Shown here piece after piece: positions 37,046 to 45,029 of a stretch of DNA of 48,838 nt. Numbering within the stretch: position 1 is the first letter of the stretch; every line of letters begins with the position of its first letter. The DNA is taken from contig DYNA01000013.1 of assembly GCA_020721325.1 (NCBI GenBank), positions 1-48,838 of the forward strand, given 5' to 3'. The notes under the pieces were generated by a model that saw only the letters and a program-made list of their open reading frames with translations, made no database searches and had not been told where the DNA came from. This DNA comes from Paludibacter propionicigenes (lineage in GTDB: Bacteria; Bacteroidota; Bacteroidia; Bacteroidales; JAIFNL01). Made by a program: the position numbers and the translations under genes.

Positions 37046-37053
37046 CAAAAATA
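37046..37053 (-). promoter_or_regulatory. Candidate -7 promoter box (TATTTTTG) for lipA-lipB
   Basis: Exact TAnnTTTG match on the minus strand, about 112 bases before the lipA start codon at 36934. Confidence 0.5.
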
Positions 37054-37090
37054 GATTTTTTTTTCAAAAAACGATTAAAAAATAAAATAT

Positions 37091-37124
37091 AACTTTTATT
37101 AACTTATCTTAAAGCCATTTAACA
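37091..37124 (+). repeat. 34-bp promoter-upstream repeat, copy 1
   Basis: Identical over 34 bases to 37296-37329. It begins AACTTTTATTAACTTA and ends AAGCCATTTAACA. It stands 11 bases before the -7 box of the first unit, the same distance as in the second. Confidence 0.85.
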
Positions 37125-37135
37125 CTTAATTAATT

Positions 37136-37143
37136 TAGTTTTG
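37136..37143 (+). promoter_or_regulatory. -7 box (TAGTTTTG) of small-RNA unit 1
   Basis: Exact TAnnTTTG match, spaced 11 bases from the 34-bp repeat exactly as the box of unit 2. Confidence 0.65.
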
Positions 37144-37149
37144 CAATGT

Positions 37150-37275
37150 AAAAAATTACAAACAAATACATTTAATTCTTTCCCCAAAAAGAATAAATTA
37201 AGATTTTTTTCATAGTAAAAGGTTTAAGTTAATAAAATTTAAAAAAACCACTCTGCGATAGAGCGGTTTTTTTTT
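37150..37275 (+). ncRNA. Putative small RNA 1 of a tandem pair
   Basis: Approximate transcript of about 125 bases from the predicted start after the -7 box to the T run of a hairpin. It has no usable open frame: its one ATG (in CAATGTAA, near the start) is followed at once by a stop. It shares TTTTTTCATAGTAAAA (37205-37220) with unit 2. The terminator-like stem AACCACTCT/AGAGCGGTT has one mismatch and a loop with CTCTGCGA, also found in unit 2, followed by nine T. TAAGTTAATAAAA (37225-37237) is the exact reverse complement of part of the 34-bp repeat upstream. No Rfam family is recognised by eye; the ends are inferred. Confidence 0.65.
37248..37275 (+). terminator. Hairpin terminator of small-RNA unit 1
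   Basis: AACCACTCT pairs with AGAGCGGTT (one A-C mismatch) and is followed by nine T. A shared CTCTGCGA loop sequence links it with the terminator of unit 2. Confidence 0.7.
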
Positions 37276-37295
37276 GAACAATGGATTAAAAAAAT

Positions 37296-37329
37296 AACTT
37301 TTATTAACTTATCTTAAAGCCATTTAACA
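37296..37329 (+). repeat. 34-bp promoter-upstream repeat, copy 2
   Basis: Identical over all 34 bases to 37091-37124, with the same 11-base distance to the -7 box. The distance between copies is 205 bases. Confidence 0.85.
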
Positions 37330-37340
37330 ATAAAAAAGCG

Positions 37341-37348
37341 TATTTTTG
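37341..37348 (+). promoter_or_regulatory. -7 box (TATTTTTG) of small-RNA unit 2
   Basis: Exact TAnnTTTG match, 11 bases after the second copy of the 34-bp repeat. Confidence 0.65.
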
Positions 37349-37354
37349 TAACGT

Positions 37355-37470
37355 AAAAGAAATTAAAAATCAATGTGATATTCAAATCATAAAAATGTTT
37401 TTTCATAGTAAAAAAAGTTTAGGTTAATAAAAGTGTTCAAAGCCTCTCTGCGAAGAAAGGCTTTTTTTTT
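37355..37470 (+). ncRNA. Putative small RNA 2 of a tandem pair
   Basis: Approximate transcript of about 115 bases. The 5' part differs in sequence from unit 1, while TTTTTTCATAGTAAAA (37398-37413), a GTTAATAAAA stretch and the CTCTGCGA hairpin are kept. GTTAATAAAAGT (37423-37434) is the reverse complement of part of the 34-bp repeat. The first ATG (in AATGTGA) meets a stop at once, and a second gives only about ten codons. Conserved 3' end and promoter with a free 5' part fit a duplicated regulatory RNA whose 5' part may choose targets; this is inference. Confidence 0.65.
37439..37470 (+). terminator. Hairpin terminator of small-RNA unit 2
   Basis: AAAGCCT pairs with AGGCTTT, extended inside by TCT/AGA after one mismatch, with GCGA as inner loop, followed by nine T or more. 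Confidence 0.75.
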
Positions 37471-37533
37471 GAAAAAAATTAAAAATTTAACGTCAAAATG
37501 AAAAGACTTCACCTAAATTAAGTTTAAAATTTA

Positions 37534-37541
37534 TATATTTG
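37534..37541 (+). promoter_or_regulatory. Candidate -7 promoter box (TATATTTG) for lysS
   Basis: Exact TAnnTTTG match 92 bases before the lysS start codon and after the terminator of small-RNA unit 2, so lysS has its own transcript. Confidence 0.55.
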
Positions 37542-37632
37542 TGCCAACATTTTTTAAATAAAAAAGTAAAATAATTTAATACAATGATTTTACATTTTTA
37601 ATGGTAACTAATTTTAAATAAACAATTTTCAA

Positions 37633-39351
37633 ATGATTTTAGAATTAAGCGAACAGGAAATAATCAGGCGAAATTCGCTGAATGAATTAAAAAATTTAGG
37701 CATCAATCCTTATCCGGCAGCCGAGTTTAAAACCAATGCTACTTCGGAAGAAATAAAGACAAAGTATTCGGCAGAACTAAATAATTATCAAGATGTTACA
37801 ATTGCCGGTCGTATAATGACCCGTCGCATTATGGGTAAAGCTTCTTTTATTGAAATTCAAGATTCGTTTGGAAAAATTCAAGTTTACATCAATCGTGATG
37901 AAATTTGCACAGGTGAAAATAAAGATTTATACAATATTATATTTAAAAAATTACTCGATATTGGCGATTTTATAGGTATAAATGGCAATGCATTTATTAC
38001 GCAAACCGGCGAATTATCTGTAAAAGCAAAAGAAATGACGCTTTTAGCTAAATCGCTCAGACCTTTGCCTATTGTTAAAGAAAAAGACGGGCAAATTTAT
38101 GATGCTTTTACCGACCCCGAAATGCGTTATCGCCAGCGTTATGTCGATTTAATTGTAAATGAGGGAGTTAAAGAAACTTTTGTAAAACGAACAAAAATAT
38201 TTAACTCCATGCGTGAGTTTTTTAATTCGCGCGGTTATTTAGAGGTTGAAACGCCTATTTTACAGCCCATTCCGGGTGGTGCTGCGGCTCGTCCGTTTAT
38301 AACTCATCACAACGCACTCGATATTCCATTGTATTTGCGAATAGCTAATGAATTGTATTTGAAGCGATTGATAGTTGGAGGGTTTGAAGGCGTTTATGAA
38401 TTTTCAAAAAATTTCAGAAACGAAGGAATGGACAAAACGCACAATCCGGAGTTTACTGCCATGGAAATTTATGTAGCTTACAAAGACTACAACTGGATGA
38501 TGAATTTTACCGAAGAATTTTTAGAAAAAATTGCTTTGGACGTAAATCAAACCCCTGATTTTGAAATAGACGGCAAACAAATTTCATTTAAACGACCATT
38601 TGCGCGAGTACCTATCCTTCAAGCAATTAAAGACCATACGGGTTTTGATGTTGCGGGCATGAACGTAGAAGAATTGCGCGAAGTTTGCAAAAAATTAGAA
38701 ATAACAACCGAAGAAAGTATGGGAATAGGTAAATTAATCGATTCGATATTTGGAGAAAAATGCGAACATCACTACATTCAACCGACTTTTATAACCGATT
38801 ATCCTACCGAAATGTCGCCACTTTGCAAGCGACACCGCGAAAATCCGGAACTTACCGAACGCTTTGAATTGATGGTAAATGGCAAAGAATTGGCAAATGC
38901 TTATTCCGAATTGAATGACCCGATTGACCAATTGGAGCGGTTTGAAGAACAATTGCGCCTTTCGGAAAAAGGAGACGACGAAGCCATGTTTATAGATATG
39001 GATTTTGTGCGTGCGCTTGAATACGGAATGCCCCCAACTTCGGGCTTAGGCGTAGGAATGGATAGATTGGTAATGCTTTTAACGGGCAATGTTTCCATTC
39101 AAGAAGTCCTTTTTTTCCCGCAAATGAAACCCATTAAAAAAGCCAAATCCGATGCTATAGAAGATTTTGTAAATGCCGGAATACCAAGAGAATGGGTAGA
39201 AGTTTTGCAAAAATTGGGCTACAAAACCGTCAATGACATAAAACAAAGCAGAGATACCAAAATACATCAAGAAGTTTGTGGATTCAACAAAAAAAATAAA
39301 CTGGGATTACAAAATCCCAGTTTAGAAAATGTTAAAATTTGGATTTCCTAA
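37633..39351 (+). CDS. lysS: Lysyl-tRNA synthetase, class II
   Basis: Charges tRNA-Lys. An N-terminal OB-fold anticodon domain (about 50-150, [20 protein letters not shown]) is followed by the class II core: motif 2 near [20 protein letters not shown] and motif 3 in [16 protein letters not shown]. The length of 572 exceeds the about 505 of E. coli because of a C-terminal extension of about 70 residues after FFPQMKP, as is usual in Bacteroidota; it includes a helix-hairpin-helix-like [20 protein letters not shown] stretch. An exact 11-bp inverted repeat lies in the last 20 codons. The gene is single, with its own promoter. Confidence 0.97.
   Translation: MILELSEQEIIRRNSLNELKNLGINPYPAAEFKTNATSEEIKTKYSAELNNYQDVTIAGRIMTRRIMGKASFIEIQDSFGKIQVYINRDEICTGENKDLYNIIFKKLLDIGDFIGINGNAFITQTGELSVKAKEMTLLAKSLRPLPIVKEKDGQIYDAFTDPEMRYRQRYVDLIVNEGVKETFVKRTKIFNSMREFFNSRGYLEVETPILQPIPGGAAARPFITHHNALDIPLYLRIANELYLKRLIVGGFEGVYEFSKNFRNEGMDKTHNPEFTAMEIYVAYKDYNWMMNFTEEFLEKIALDVNQTPDFEIDGKQISFKRPFARVPILQAIKDHTGFDVAGMNVEELREVCKKLEITTEESMGIGKLIDSIFGEKCEHHYIQPTFITDYPTEMSPLCKRHRENPELTERFELMVNGKELANAYSELNDPIDQLERFEEQLRLSEKGDDEAMFIDMDFVRALEYGMPPTSGLGVGMDRLVMLLTGNVSIQEVLFFPQMKPIKKAKSDAIEDFVNAGIPREWVEVLQKLGYKTVNDIKQSRDTKIHQEVCGFNKKNKLGLQNPSLENVKIWIS
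39298..39323 (+). terminator. Terminator-like hairpin inside the 3' end of lysS
   Basis: AAACTGGGATT pairs perfectly with AATCCCAGTTT (loop ACAA) at codons just before the stop at 39351. It lacks a clean T run directly after it, so termination is uncertain. Confidence 0.5.
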
Positions 39352-39702
39352 GTATAATATTTGCATAATACAGAAATACTTTTTAAGTTTATACCCGAAA
39401 TAAATTAACAATATTTGCATTATAATTCTAATTATTAGTTTATTAACTTCTAATTACAATTAATTGAAAGCCAAATATTTCCTTAATTTGTTTCGGGTTT
39501 TATATGTATTTTTTTCCGTAAAAAACTCTAAATCAAAACTTTTAGAAAAAAAATTAAAATTAAAATTATAATAAAAAATAAAATCTTTTTTTTGCTATTT
39601 TTTTTTGGTAAAAAAAATTTTAAACAAAAAAAATAAAACAAAATGAAATTTATAAGCATTCTAAATAACAAAATATTTACAAATCCTGAAATTTAAAGTC
39701 TA
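39352..39702. other. AT-rich spacer between lysS and the 164-residue gene
   Basis: About 350 bases without a gene. The only structure seen is a direct repeat AATATTTGCAT at 39356-39366 and 39410-39420. No clear promoter or RNA gene. Confidence 0.55.
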
Positions 39703-40197
39703 ATGGAATTTTACGAAAACTACAGAAAAAAATACAATGATTTGTTGATAGCTGTTGAAAATTTTGACTTATCGTTATCCGATGAGTTTTATGCAGTAAA
39801 AACGCTTCATGCCGATAGAATTATGAAATATCAAATTCGCAAATATGAACTAACTTTTGAGATGTTTACAGAGCAAATAAGACTGTATTTGCAAATGAAA
39901 CACCTCAAAACAAGCCGTTCGTTGGCAAATTTGATGCGAACGTTTCATTCAACAACCGAACTTCCCGATTCAATTTACGAAGTTTTATTGCACATGACCA
40001 ATTGGTATAAAAAAATGAACACCGCTTTAGAAGAATTAAATCCGAGTTTTAATAAAAATTTAAACAATATGCTTGAAACTTTTTACTCAGTAATGTTATT
40101 GTGTATTACTTACCTCGATTATGATGATAATGAGCGTGTTACAAAAACAACATTGACAAAAGATTCGGATAAAAAAATATCTTTTCCAGAATATTAA
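39703..40197 (+). CDS. Conserved-looking hypothetical protein, all-helical
   Basis: I do not recognise this 164-residue protein. It has no signal peptide, membrane segment or cysteine-rich motif, and looks wholly alpha-helical and amphipathic, with aromatic-rich helices such as YQIRKYELTFEMFTEQIRLY in the N-terminal half and a charged tail (TTLTKDSDKKISFPEY). Codon use and composition match its neighbours, so it is likely a real gene. It lies 126 bases before gpsA on the same strand, but no shared role is evident. A scaffold, adaptor or regulator would be consistent with the helical make-up. Confidence 0.6.
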   Translation: MEFYENYRKKYNDLLIAVENFDLSLSDEFYAVKTLHADRIMKYQIRKYELTFEMFTEQIRLYLQMKHLKTSRSLANLMRTFHSTTELPDSIYEVLLHMTNWYKKMNTALEELNPSFNKNLNNMLETFYSVMLLCITYLDYDDNERVTKTTLTKDSDKKISFPEY

Positions 40198-40323
40198 AAA
40201 CCGTATAAAAAACCGTTTTTTTTATTGATATAAAAGAATATTTTTCGTATTTAATTTTTTTCTTAATTTAGCTTTTCTAAAAAAAAAAAAATTAACAAAA
40301 CTATTTACGAAAAATAAAATCTG

Positions 40324-41352
40324 ATGGAAATTTCACTAAGTAATTTTTTTGAAAAAAGACATAAAATAGCCGTTATTGGGGGAGGCAGTTGGGCAACAGC
40401 CATTATTAAAATGGTTTTAGACAATGCTCGACCAAAGTCGAAAATTTACTGGTATATGCGTAGTAATGAGAATATTAATCATATATTAAAACACAAACAC
40501 AATCCCAAATACATCAGTTCGGCTACTCTTGACATTTCGCGACTTGCTTTAACAAATTCCATCGACGAAGCCGTTCGAGAGTCAGAAATTTTAATTTTTG
40601 CAATTCCAGCAGCTTTTTTGAAAAAAGCACTTGAAAAATTAACCGAAAACATCAAAAAAAAATTGATTATTTCGGCTATTAAAGGTATAATACCCAACGA
40701 CAATTTGATAGTTGGGGAATTTTTTATCGAAAAATATGGGCTTTCGCCTAAAAATGTTGGCGTTCTCTCGGGTCCATGCCACGCCGAAGAAGTAGCTCTG
40801 GAACGCTTGAGTTACCTAACAATAGCTTCCAAAAACATAGAAAATGCCCGTTTAATTGCAAGTTTAATCGAAACACGTTACATTCGCACTTCCGTTTCCA
40901 CCGACATTTTCGGAATTGAATATGGTGCAGTAATGAAAAATATTTATGCCCTTATGTCGGGTATTGCGCACGGAATAGGTTACGGCGATAATTTTCAGGC
41001 TGCACTGATTTCCAGAGCTATACAAGAAATGAACAGCTTTCTCGAAGCGGTTGATAATCAACCCAGAAATATAAATAATTCGGTCTATTTAGGCGATTTA
41101 TTAGTAACGGCTTACTCGCAATTTTCGCGAAACCGGACTTTCGGAAACATGATAGGAAAAGGCTACTCCGTAAAATCGGCTCAACTCGAAATGAACATGA
41201 TAGCCGAAGGTTATTATGCAACACGCTGTATTAAAGAGATTAACGAAAAATACAACATCGAACTTCCAATCTGCAATGCCGCTTTTCACATTTTATACGA
41301 AGGCATTTCGCCTATTTTAGAAATCAATTTGCTTTCGCAAAAAATTGAATAA
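40324..41352 (+). CDS. gpsA: Glycerol-3-phosphate dehydrogenase [NAD(P)+]
   Basis: Reduces dihydroxyacetone phosphate to sn-glycerol 3-phosphate for phospholipid synthesis. The dinucleotide-binding loop IAVIGGGSWATAI lies at about residues 15-27. VGVLSGPCHAEEVAL (about 142-156) matches the SGP-x-A-E family motif. The substrate-site lysine is in IEYGAVMKNIYALMSGIAHG (about 198-217), and NRTFGNMIGKGYSVKSAQ follows near 262. The length of 342 is normal. It is followed by an inverted repeat of the TTTAACAA type and the convergent Tudor-like gene. Confidence 0.95.
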   Translation: MEISLSNFFEKRHKIAVIGGGSWATAIIKMVLDNARPKSKIYWYMRSNENINHILKHKHNPKYISSATLDISRLALTNSIDEAVRESEILIFAIPAAFLKKALEKLTENIKKKLIISAIKGIIPNDNLIVGEFFIEKYGLSPKNVGVLSGPCHAEEVALERLSYLTIASKNIENARLIASLIETRYIRTSVSTDIFGIEYGAVMKNIYALMSGIAHGIGYGDNFQAALISRAIQEMNSFLEAVDNQPRNINNSVYLGDLLVTAYSQFSRNRTFGNMIGKGYSVKSAQLEMNMIAEGYYATRCIKEINEKYNIELPICNAAFHILYEGISPILEINLLSQKIE

Positions 41353-41357
41353 ATTAG

Positions 41358-41487
41358 ATTGTTAAATTGTTAAATTATTATATTATTAAATGACAAATTT
41401 AAAAAAACTTATACTATTTAATTGTTTTAATTTTTTTATGATATCCAATATATGCTTAATTTTTTAACAATTTAACAATTTAACAAT
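41358..41487. repeat. Inverted repeat built of TTTAACAA-type units between convergent genes
   Basis: ATTGTTAAATTGTTAAAT-type sequence (41358-41376) is exactly complementary over 19 bases to 41469-41487, separated by about 92 bases. The arms are themselves tandem units of about eight bases (two on the left, three on the right). It lies between the stops of gpsA and the opposite-strand gene and may act as a transcription barrier. Confidence 0.6.
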
Positions 41488-42024
41488 TTATTTTGTCTTT
41501 TCTCCAACAAAATTATCTAATTTGTTCTTAAACAGCACATTAAACGAAGTTAAACTACCATAAATTCGAGTAATATATTGTTGCAAATCAATTTTATCGT
41601 CATCGTCAAGCTTATCGTTGCTATTAATACGTTGTTCCATAACTCTCAAGCGGTCACGTACCATCACAATTTTGTGGAAAAAAGTGTCCATTGGCATTTC
41701 GTAACCTTTTAAATCTTTGTCAGTCGGTTCAAATATAATTTTCCCGTTTTTCCACTTATCCGCTATCGTAACGGTTTCCTGTATATCGGAAAATTTACGC
41801 AAAATGTTGATAATCATGTACTCAATTTGTTCTAAACTTACCAAATCTTCCGAAGGTTCAATAAGGTCAATAATTTCTAAACCTTCATACATTTTAGAAA
41901 TATTTCGTTGTCCAAAATCGATAAAAGTAATCATGTAATTATCTGATTTAGATTGAATTACAACACCATTTCCATATTCTTTGTGCCGCACACGCGAGCC
42001 AATTCCAAGTTCTGTTTTTTCCAT
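41488..42024 (-). CDS. Small protein with N-terminal Tudor/KOW-like domain
   Basis: 178-residue cytosolic protein. The N-terminus GIGSRVRHKEYGNGVVIQSK followed by YMITFIDFGQRNISKMYEG (about 5-48) resembles the DUF3553-like/Tudor-type domain found at the C-terminus of UvrD/PcrA helicases and other nucleic-acid or RNA-polymerase-binding proteins. The rest is helical and charged, with no motif I recognise. It has its own minus-strand promoter. A role in contact with nucleic acid or the transcription machinery is possible but not shown; the exact function is unknown. Confidence 0.6.
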   Translation of the reverse strand: MEKTELGIGSRVRHKEYGNGVVIQSKSDNYMITFIDFGQRNISKMYEGLEIIDLIEPSEDLVSLEQIEYMIINILRKFSDIQETVTIADKWKNGKIIFEPTDKDLKGYEMPMDTFFHKIVMVRDRLRVMEQRINSNDKLDDDDKIDLQQYITRIYGSLTSFNVLFKNKLDNFVGEKTK

Positions 42025-42082
42025 AATTTTTTTATTTCAAAAAAGAATAACTATTATTTTTAATGCAAGTTAAATTATTTTT

Positions 42083-42090
42083 CAAAATTA
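42083..42090 (-). promoter_or_regulatory. Candidate -7 promoter box (TAATTTTG) for the Tudor-like gene
   Basis: Exact TAnnTTTG match on the minus strand, 59 bases before the start codon at 42024 and beyond the terminator of the AmpG-like gene. Confidence 0.45.
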
Positions 42091-42109
42091 TGAAAATAAA
42101 AAATAAAAA

Positions 42110-42139
42110 AAAACCGAACTAAAAAATTAATTCGGTTTT
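42110..42139 (-). terminator. Terminator after the AmpG-like permease gene
   Basis: AAAACCGAA pairs with TTCGGTTTT over nine base pairs with a 12-base loop. On the minus strand it is followed by a T-rich tract, shortly after the stop of the transporter at 42173. Confidence 0.75.
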
Positions 42140-42172
42140 ATCAATTATTTAAAAAAAAAAGATTATAAAATT

Positions 42173-44029
42173 TTATTCTTTTTTATCGGTTTCATTCTTA
42201 TCACTAATGCCAAATTTAGGGTCAACTTTCATAAAAGGTACCACAAAGAAAATTGGAAAAGAACAAATCATAACCCAAGCAAAGAAATTTTTATATCCAA
42301 TAATCTCTTGTAACCAGCCACTTACCATACCCGGAAGCATCATGCCAAGAGCCATAAATCCGGTAGCAATAGCAAAGTGAGCGGTTTTATATTTACCTTG
42401 CGAAATGTAAATCATGTAAAGCATATATGCCGTAAACCCAAAACCATATCCAAATTGCTCAACTGCAACCGATAAGCCAATCAATAAAAGAGATTCGGGC
42501 ATAAAAAATGATAAATAAATATAAGCCAAATGTGGAACATTCATAATAATAACCATCCACCAAAGCCAATATTTTAGCCCGTTTCGAGCTGCCAAGACAC
42601 CACCTAAAATGCCTCCTATTGTTAAAGAAATCATTCCTATTGTACCATAAATCAAACCTAAATCGCCGGTTGTTAGTCCTAAACCGCCAGACTCGCGCGA
42701 ATCGATAAGAAATGGTGCTGACATTTTGACAATTTGCGATTCTCCTAAACGATACAATAACAATACTGCCATAATTAACCAGATATTTTTCTTGCGAAAA
42801 AATAAAGCAAAAGTTTCAAAAAATTCGGACAAAATTGTTTTACCGGTTGTACGAACTTGTGATACATCACTTACCGGATAGGGTAACATAAACTTATGAT
42901 ATACAAAGAATAACACAAATAAAACTGCTAAAACACTAAATGCTATTGTCCATGCTAATTTTATATTTCCAGACCTTGCTATAAAAACCGCCGAATTTAC
43001 TTTTGTAAGCTTTGCATCAAGTTGAATTATTGCATAAGCGGTTTTCTCATGATTTTTTTGATTAAAAACAAAACGTGTTCCTTCTACTAAGTTGATGGTT
43101 TTATCGCCCGATTTTTGACCAAAATTTAGTATAATCTCTTTATCCTCAGTAATTTTCCTATTTAGCTTAAAACTTATTATTCCAATATTACCAACGTTAT
43201 TTCCGATTTTGATAGGACTTTTATTAAATTTTTCTTTTAGGGTTAGTTTTAATTTTTCCGAAACATTTTTTTGCCACCAACCGGGTTTCTTTTCTAAAGG
43301 TTTTTCAGCCGTATAAAATTGATTTTCAATATTTTTAGCTTTAATAATTTGTAAAATAGAATCAAATTTTTGCTTTTCAATATTTTGTGTACTTATGTTT
43401 AGAGTTTGTACGCTTATTATTTTTAAATCTTCATTTTCATTGTTTACAAGTGTATCATCAGGAATAATAAAATTTTGGATTGTTTCAATTTTAGGATTTG
43501 TATTTATTTGAATTTCAACAGGTTCTAAACCGGTAGTCGTTTCAAAATAACCAGCTAAAATAACTATAATACCTTGCCCCGTAAGCATGGCAAAACGATA
43601 AAAGGTGCTTCGGATACCAACGTAAAATGTTTGCTCATTGGTATTTAGCCCAAGCATATAAAATCCATCAGCGGCTATATCGTGTGTAGCCGAACTAAAA
43701 GCTAAAAGCCAAAAGAAAGCCAAAGTCGATTGAAAAAATAAAGTAGTCGGAACGGTAAAGGCTACTCCAGCCAAACCAGCACCAATAAAAAGTTGCATTA
43801 AAACTATCCAATAACGCTTAGTTTTCAAAATATCGACCATCGGACTCCAAAGTGGTTTTATGACCCATGGAAGATATAACCAACTGGTATATAAGGCAAT
43901 ATCTGTATTAGAAATGCCCAATCGTTTGTACATTATAACCGAAAGTGTCATAACAATAATGTATGGAATACCTTCGGCAAAGTAGAGCGAAGGCACCCAT
44001 TTCCAAGGATTTACTCTTTTTTCTGACAT
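42173..44029 (-). CDS. AmpG-like MFS permease with a periplasmic insert
   Basis: Inner-membrane carrier of the major facilitator superfamily. The N-terminal PWKWVPSLYFAEGIPYIIVM and the LYLPWVIKPLWSPMVDILKT loop (50-70) match the AmpG/PAT branch, which imports GlcNAc-anhydro-MurNAc muropeptides. About twelve membrane helices can be seen, but the length of 618 exceeds the usual 430-490 because of a soluble insert of about 195 residues (about 162-356) between helices 5 and 6. By the inside-positive pattern this loop faces the periplasm. It is the last gene after the DUF4922 and GNAT genes (61-base gap), so cell-wall sugar import is suggested; the true substrate is not proven. Confidence 0.75.
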   Translation of the reverse strand: MSEKRVNPWKWVPSLYFAEGIPYIIVMTLSVIMYKRLGISNTDIALYTSWLYLPWVIKPLWSPMVDILKTKRYWIVLMQLFIGAGLAGVAFTVPTTLFFQSTLAFFWLLAFSSATHDIAADGFYMLGLNTNEQTFYVGIRSTFYRFAMLTGQGIIVILAGYFETTTGLEPVEIQINTNPKIETIQNFIIPDDTLVNNENEDLKIISVQTLNISTQNIEKQKFDSILQIIKAKNIENQFYTAEKPLEKKPGWWQKNVSEKLKLTLKEKFNKSPIKIGNNVGNIGIISFKLNRKITEDKEIILNFGQKSGDKTINLVEGTRFVFNQKNHEKTAYAIIQLDAKLTKVNSAVFIARSGNIKLAWTIAFSVLAVLFVLFFVYHKFMLPYPVSDVSQVRTTGKTILSEFFETFALFFRKKNIWLIMAVLLLYRLGESQIVKMSAPFLIDSRESGGLGLTTGDLGLIYGTIGMISLTIGGILGGVLAARNGLKYWLWWMVIIMNVPHLAYIYLSFFMPESLLLIGLSVAVEQFGYGFGFTAYMLYMIYISQGKYKTAHFAIATGFMALGMMLPGMVSGWLQEIIGYKNFFAWVMICSFPIFFVVPFMKVDPKFGISDKNETDKKE

Positions 44030-44090
44030 AGTAAAATTTTTTTTTAATAAAAAGTTTTGAATTTTTGTAAATAATGTTTACAATTGTAGT

Positions 44091-45005
44091 TTACTTTATT
44101 AATTTTTTTTTGTAACGCCAAAATACTCTTGTAATTGAGGCATTTACATAATGTGAATAAAAAGCTATCGGAGCAACCCAAGGAATGGTAGCCGTTTTGT
44201 AATTCCGCTCTTTAAGGTCTTGTAAACAGAGCTTTAACAAAATATTTCCAATTCCTTTACCTCTCAAATCGCGATGAGTTCCCATAGGTCCAAACCACGC
44301 TAAGCCTTTATTATTGGCACTATGCAGCGAAAAAGCTTTTATCTCACCATTCAGTTTAGCAATGTGAACTGCCGGCGGCTCATTTTTATAAGCTTCATTG
44401 ATTTCATGTTGCCAAAGTTCCCATTCTTCTTTTGCAAATTCGAGGAGTTCTTCTTTATCTGAATTATTTGCTCTAAGTATCTCAATATTAGAGCTTTTTA
44501 ACAGTTTAATTTCGTTAGAAACGTTAAAATTTTGTTCTAAATCGACTGTCATATTTAGCGAATCATCAAATTTTTCAAAGCCCATTTTTAAAGCAAAACA
44601 AATTCCCGCAGTATATCGAGGGTCAATTCCCGGCGTATAGTAATTTAATGGAGTATCACAAAACCGGACAATTTCAACAAAATTTATACGGAAATAGTTT
44701 TCCAAAATTAAATACATTTTTTCTGCGATTTTATGCCTTCTAAATTCACTTTTTACAACCACTAATTTAATAAATCCGTATTTTACACATCTTATGGTTT
44801 GCTCAACGGCTTGCATAAAACCTACAACCTGACCAGAAATTTTGGTTACAAGTGTAATCTGTGGATTCCAGCGAGGGTCTTCATGCAATTTGTTTCTCAA
44901 AAGTTCTTCGGTAAAATAATCAAATTCGCAATTTTCATTGAATAAATTCAAAATTTCCGTAAAATCTTCTTCTTTATATGTTTCAACTAATACATCATTT
45001 TTCAT
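44091..45005 (-). CDS. Tandem GNAT-type acetyltransferase
   Basis: 304-residue protein with two GNAT-like halves. The first (about 1-150) has VVKSEFRRHKIAEKMYLILE, a weak acetyl-CoA loop. The second (about 180-300) has a good one in GTHRDLRGKGIGNILLKLCL (R-G-K-G-I-G). The layout recalls mycothiol-synthase-like tandem GNATs, though no such pathway is indicated. It sits 24 bases after the DUF4922 gene and 61 bases before the AmpG-like gene in one operon, so a role in modifying an imported amino sugar or peptide is a reasonable guess, and only that. Confidence 0.75.
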   Translation of the reverse strand: MKNDVLVETYKEEDFTEILNLFNENCEFDYFTEELLRNKLHEDPRWNPQITLVTKISGQVVGFMQAVEQTIRCVKYGFIKLVVVKSEFRRHKIAEKMYLILENYFRINFVEIVRFCDTPLNYYTPGIDPRYTAGICFALKMGFEKFDDSLNMTVDLEQNFNVSNEIKLLKSSNIEILRANNSDKEELLEFAKEEWELWQHEINEAYKNEPPAVHIAKLNGEIKAFSLHSANNKGLAWFGPMGTHRDLRGKGIGNILLKLCLQDLKERNYKTATIPWVAPIAFYSHYVNASITRVFWRYKKKLIK

Positions 45006-45029
45006 AATTTTATGTAATATAATTTGCTT

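Larger units (their letters stand above)
36935..37632. other. Intergenic region with two paralogous promoter-to-terminator units
   Basis: About 700 bases between divergent lipA and lysS. From left to right: a minus-strand -7 box for lipA (37046), two tandem small units with matching promoters and terminators (37091-37275 and 37296-37470), and the lysS -7 box (37534). No protein-coding frame fits. Confidence 0.8.

Noticed and set aside
37150-37470. Small open frames inside the two RNA-like units
   Set aside because: First ATGs are followed immediately by stops; the longest alternative has about ten codons with no shared residues between the units.
41358-41487. Repeated TTTAACAA units as a CRISPR array
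   Set aside because: Units are about eight bases, without spacers, and no cas genes are present.
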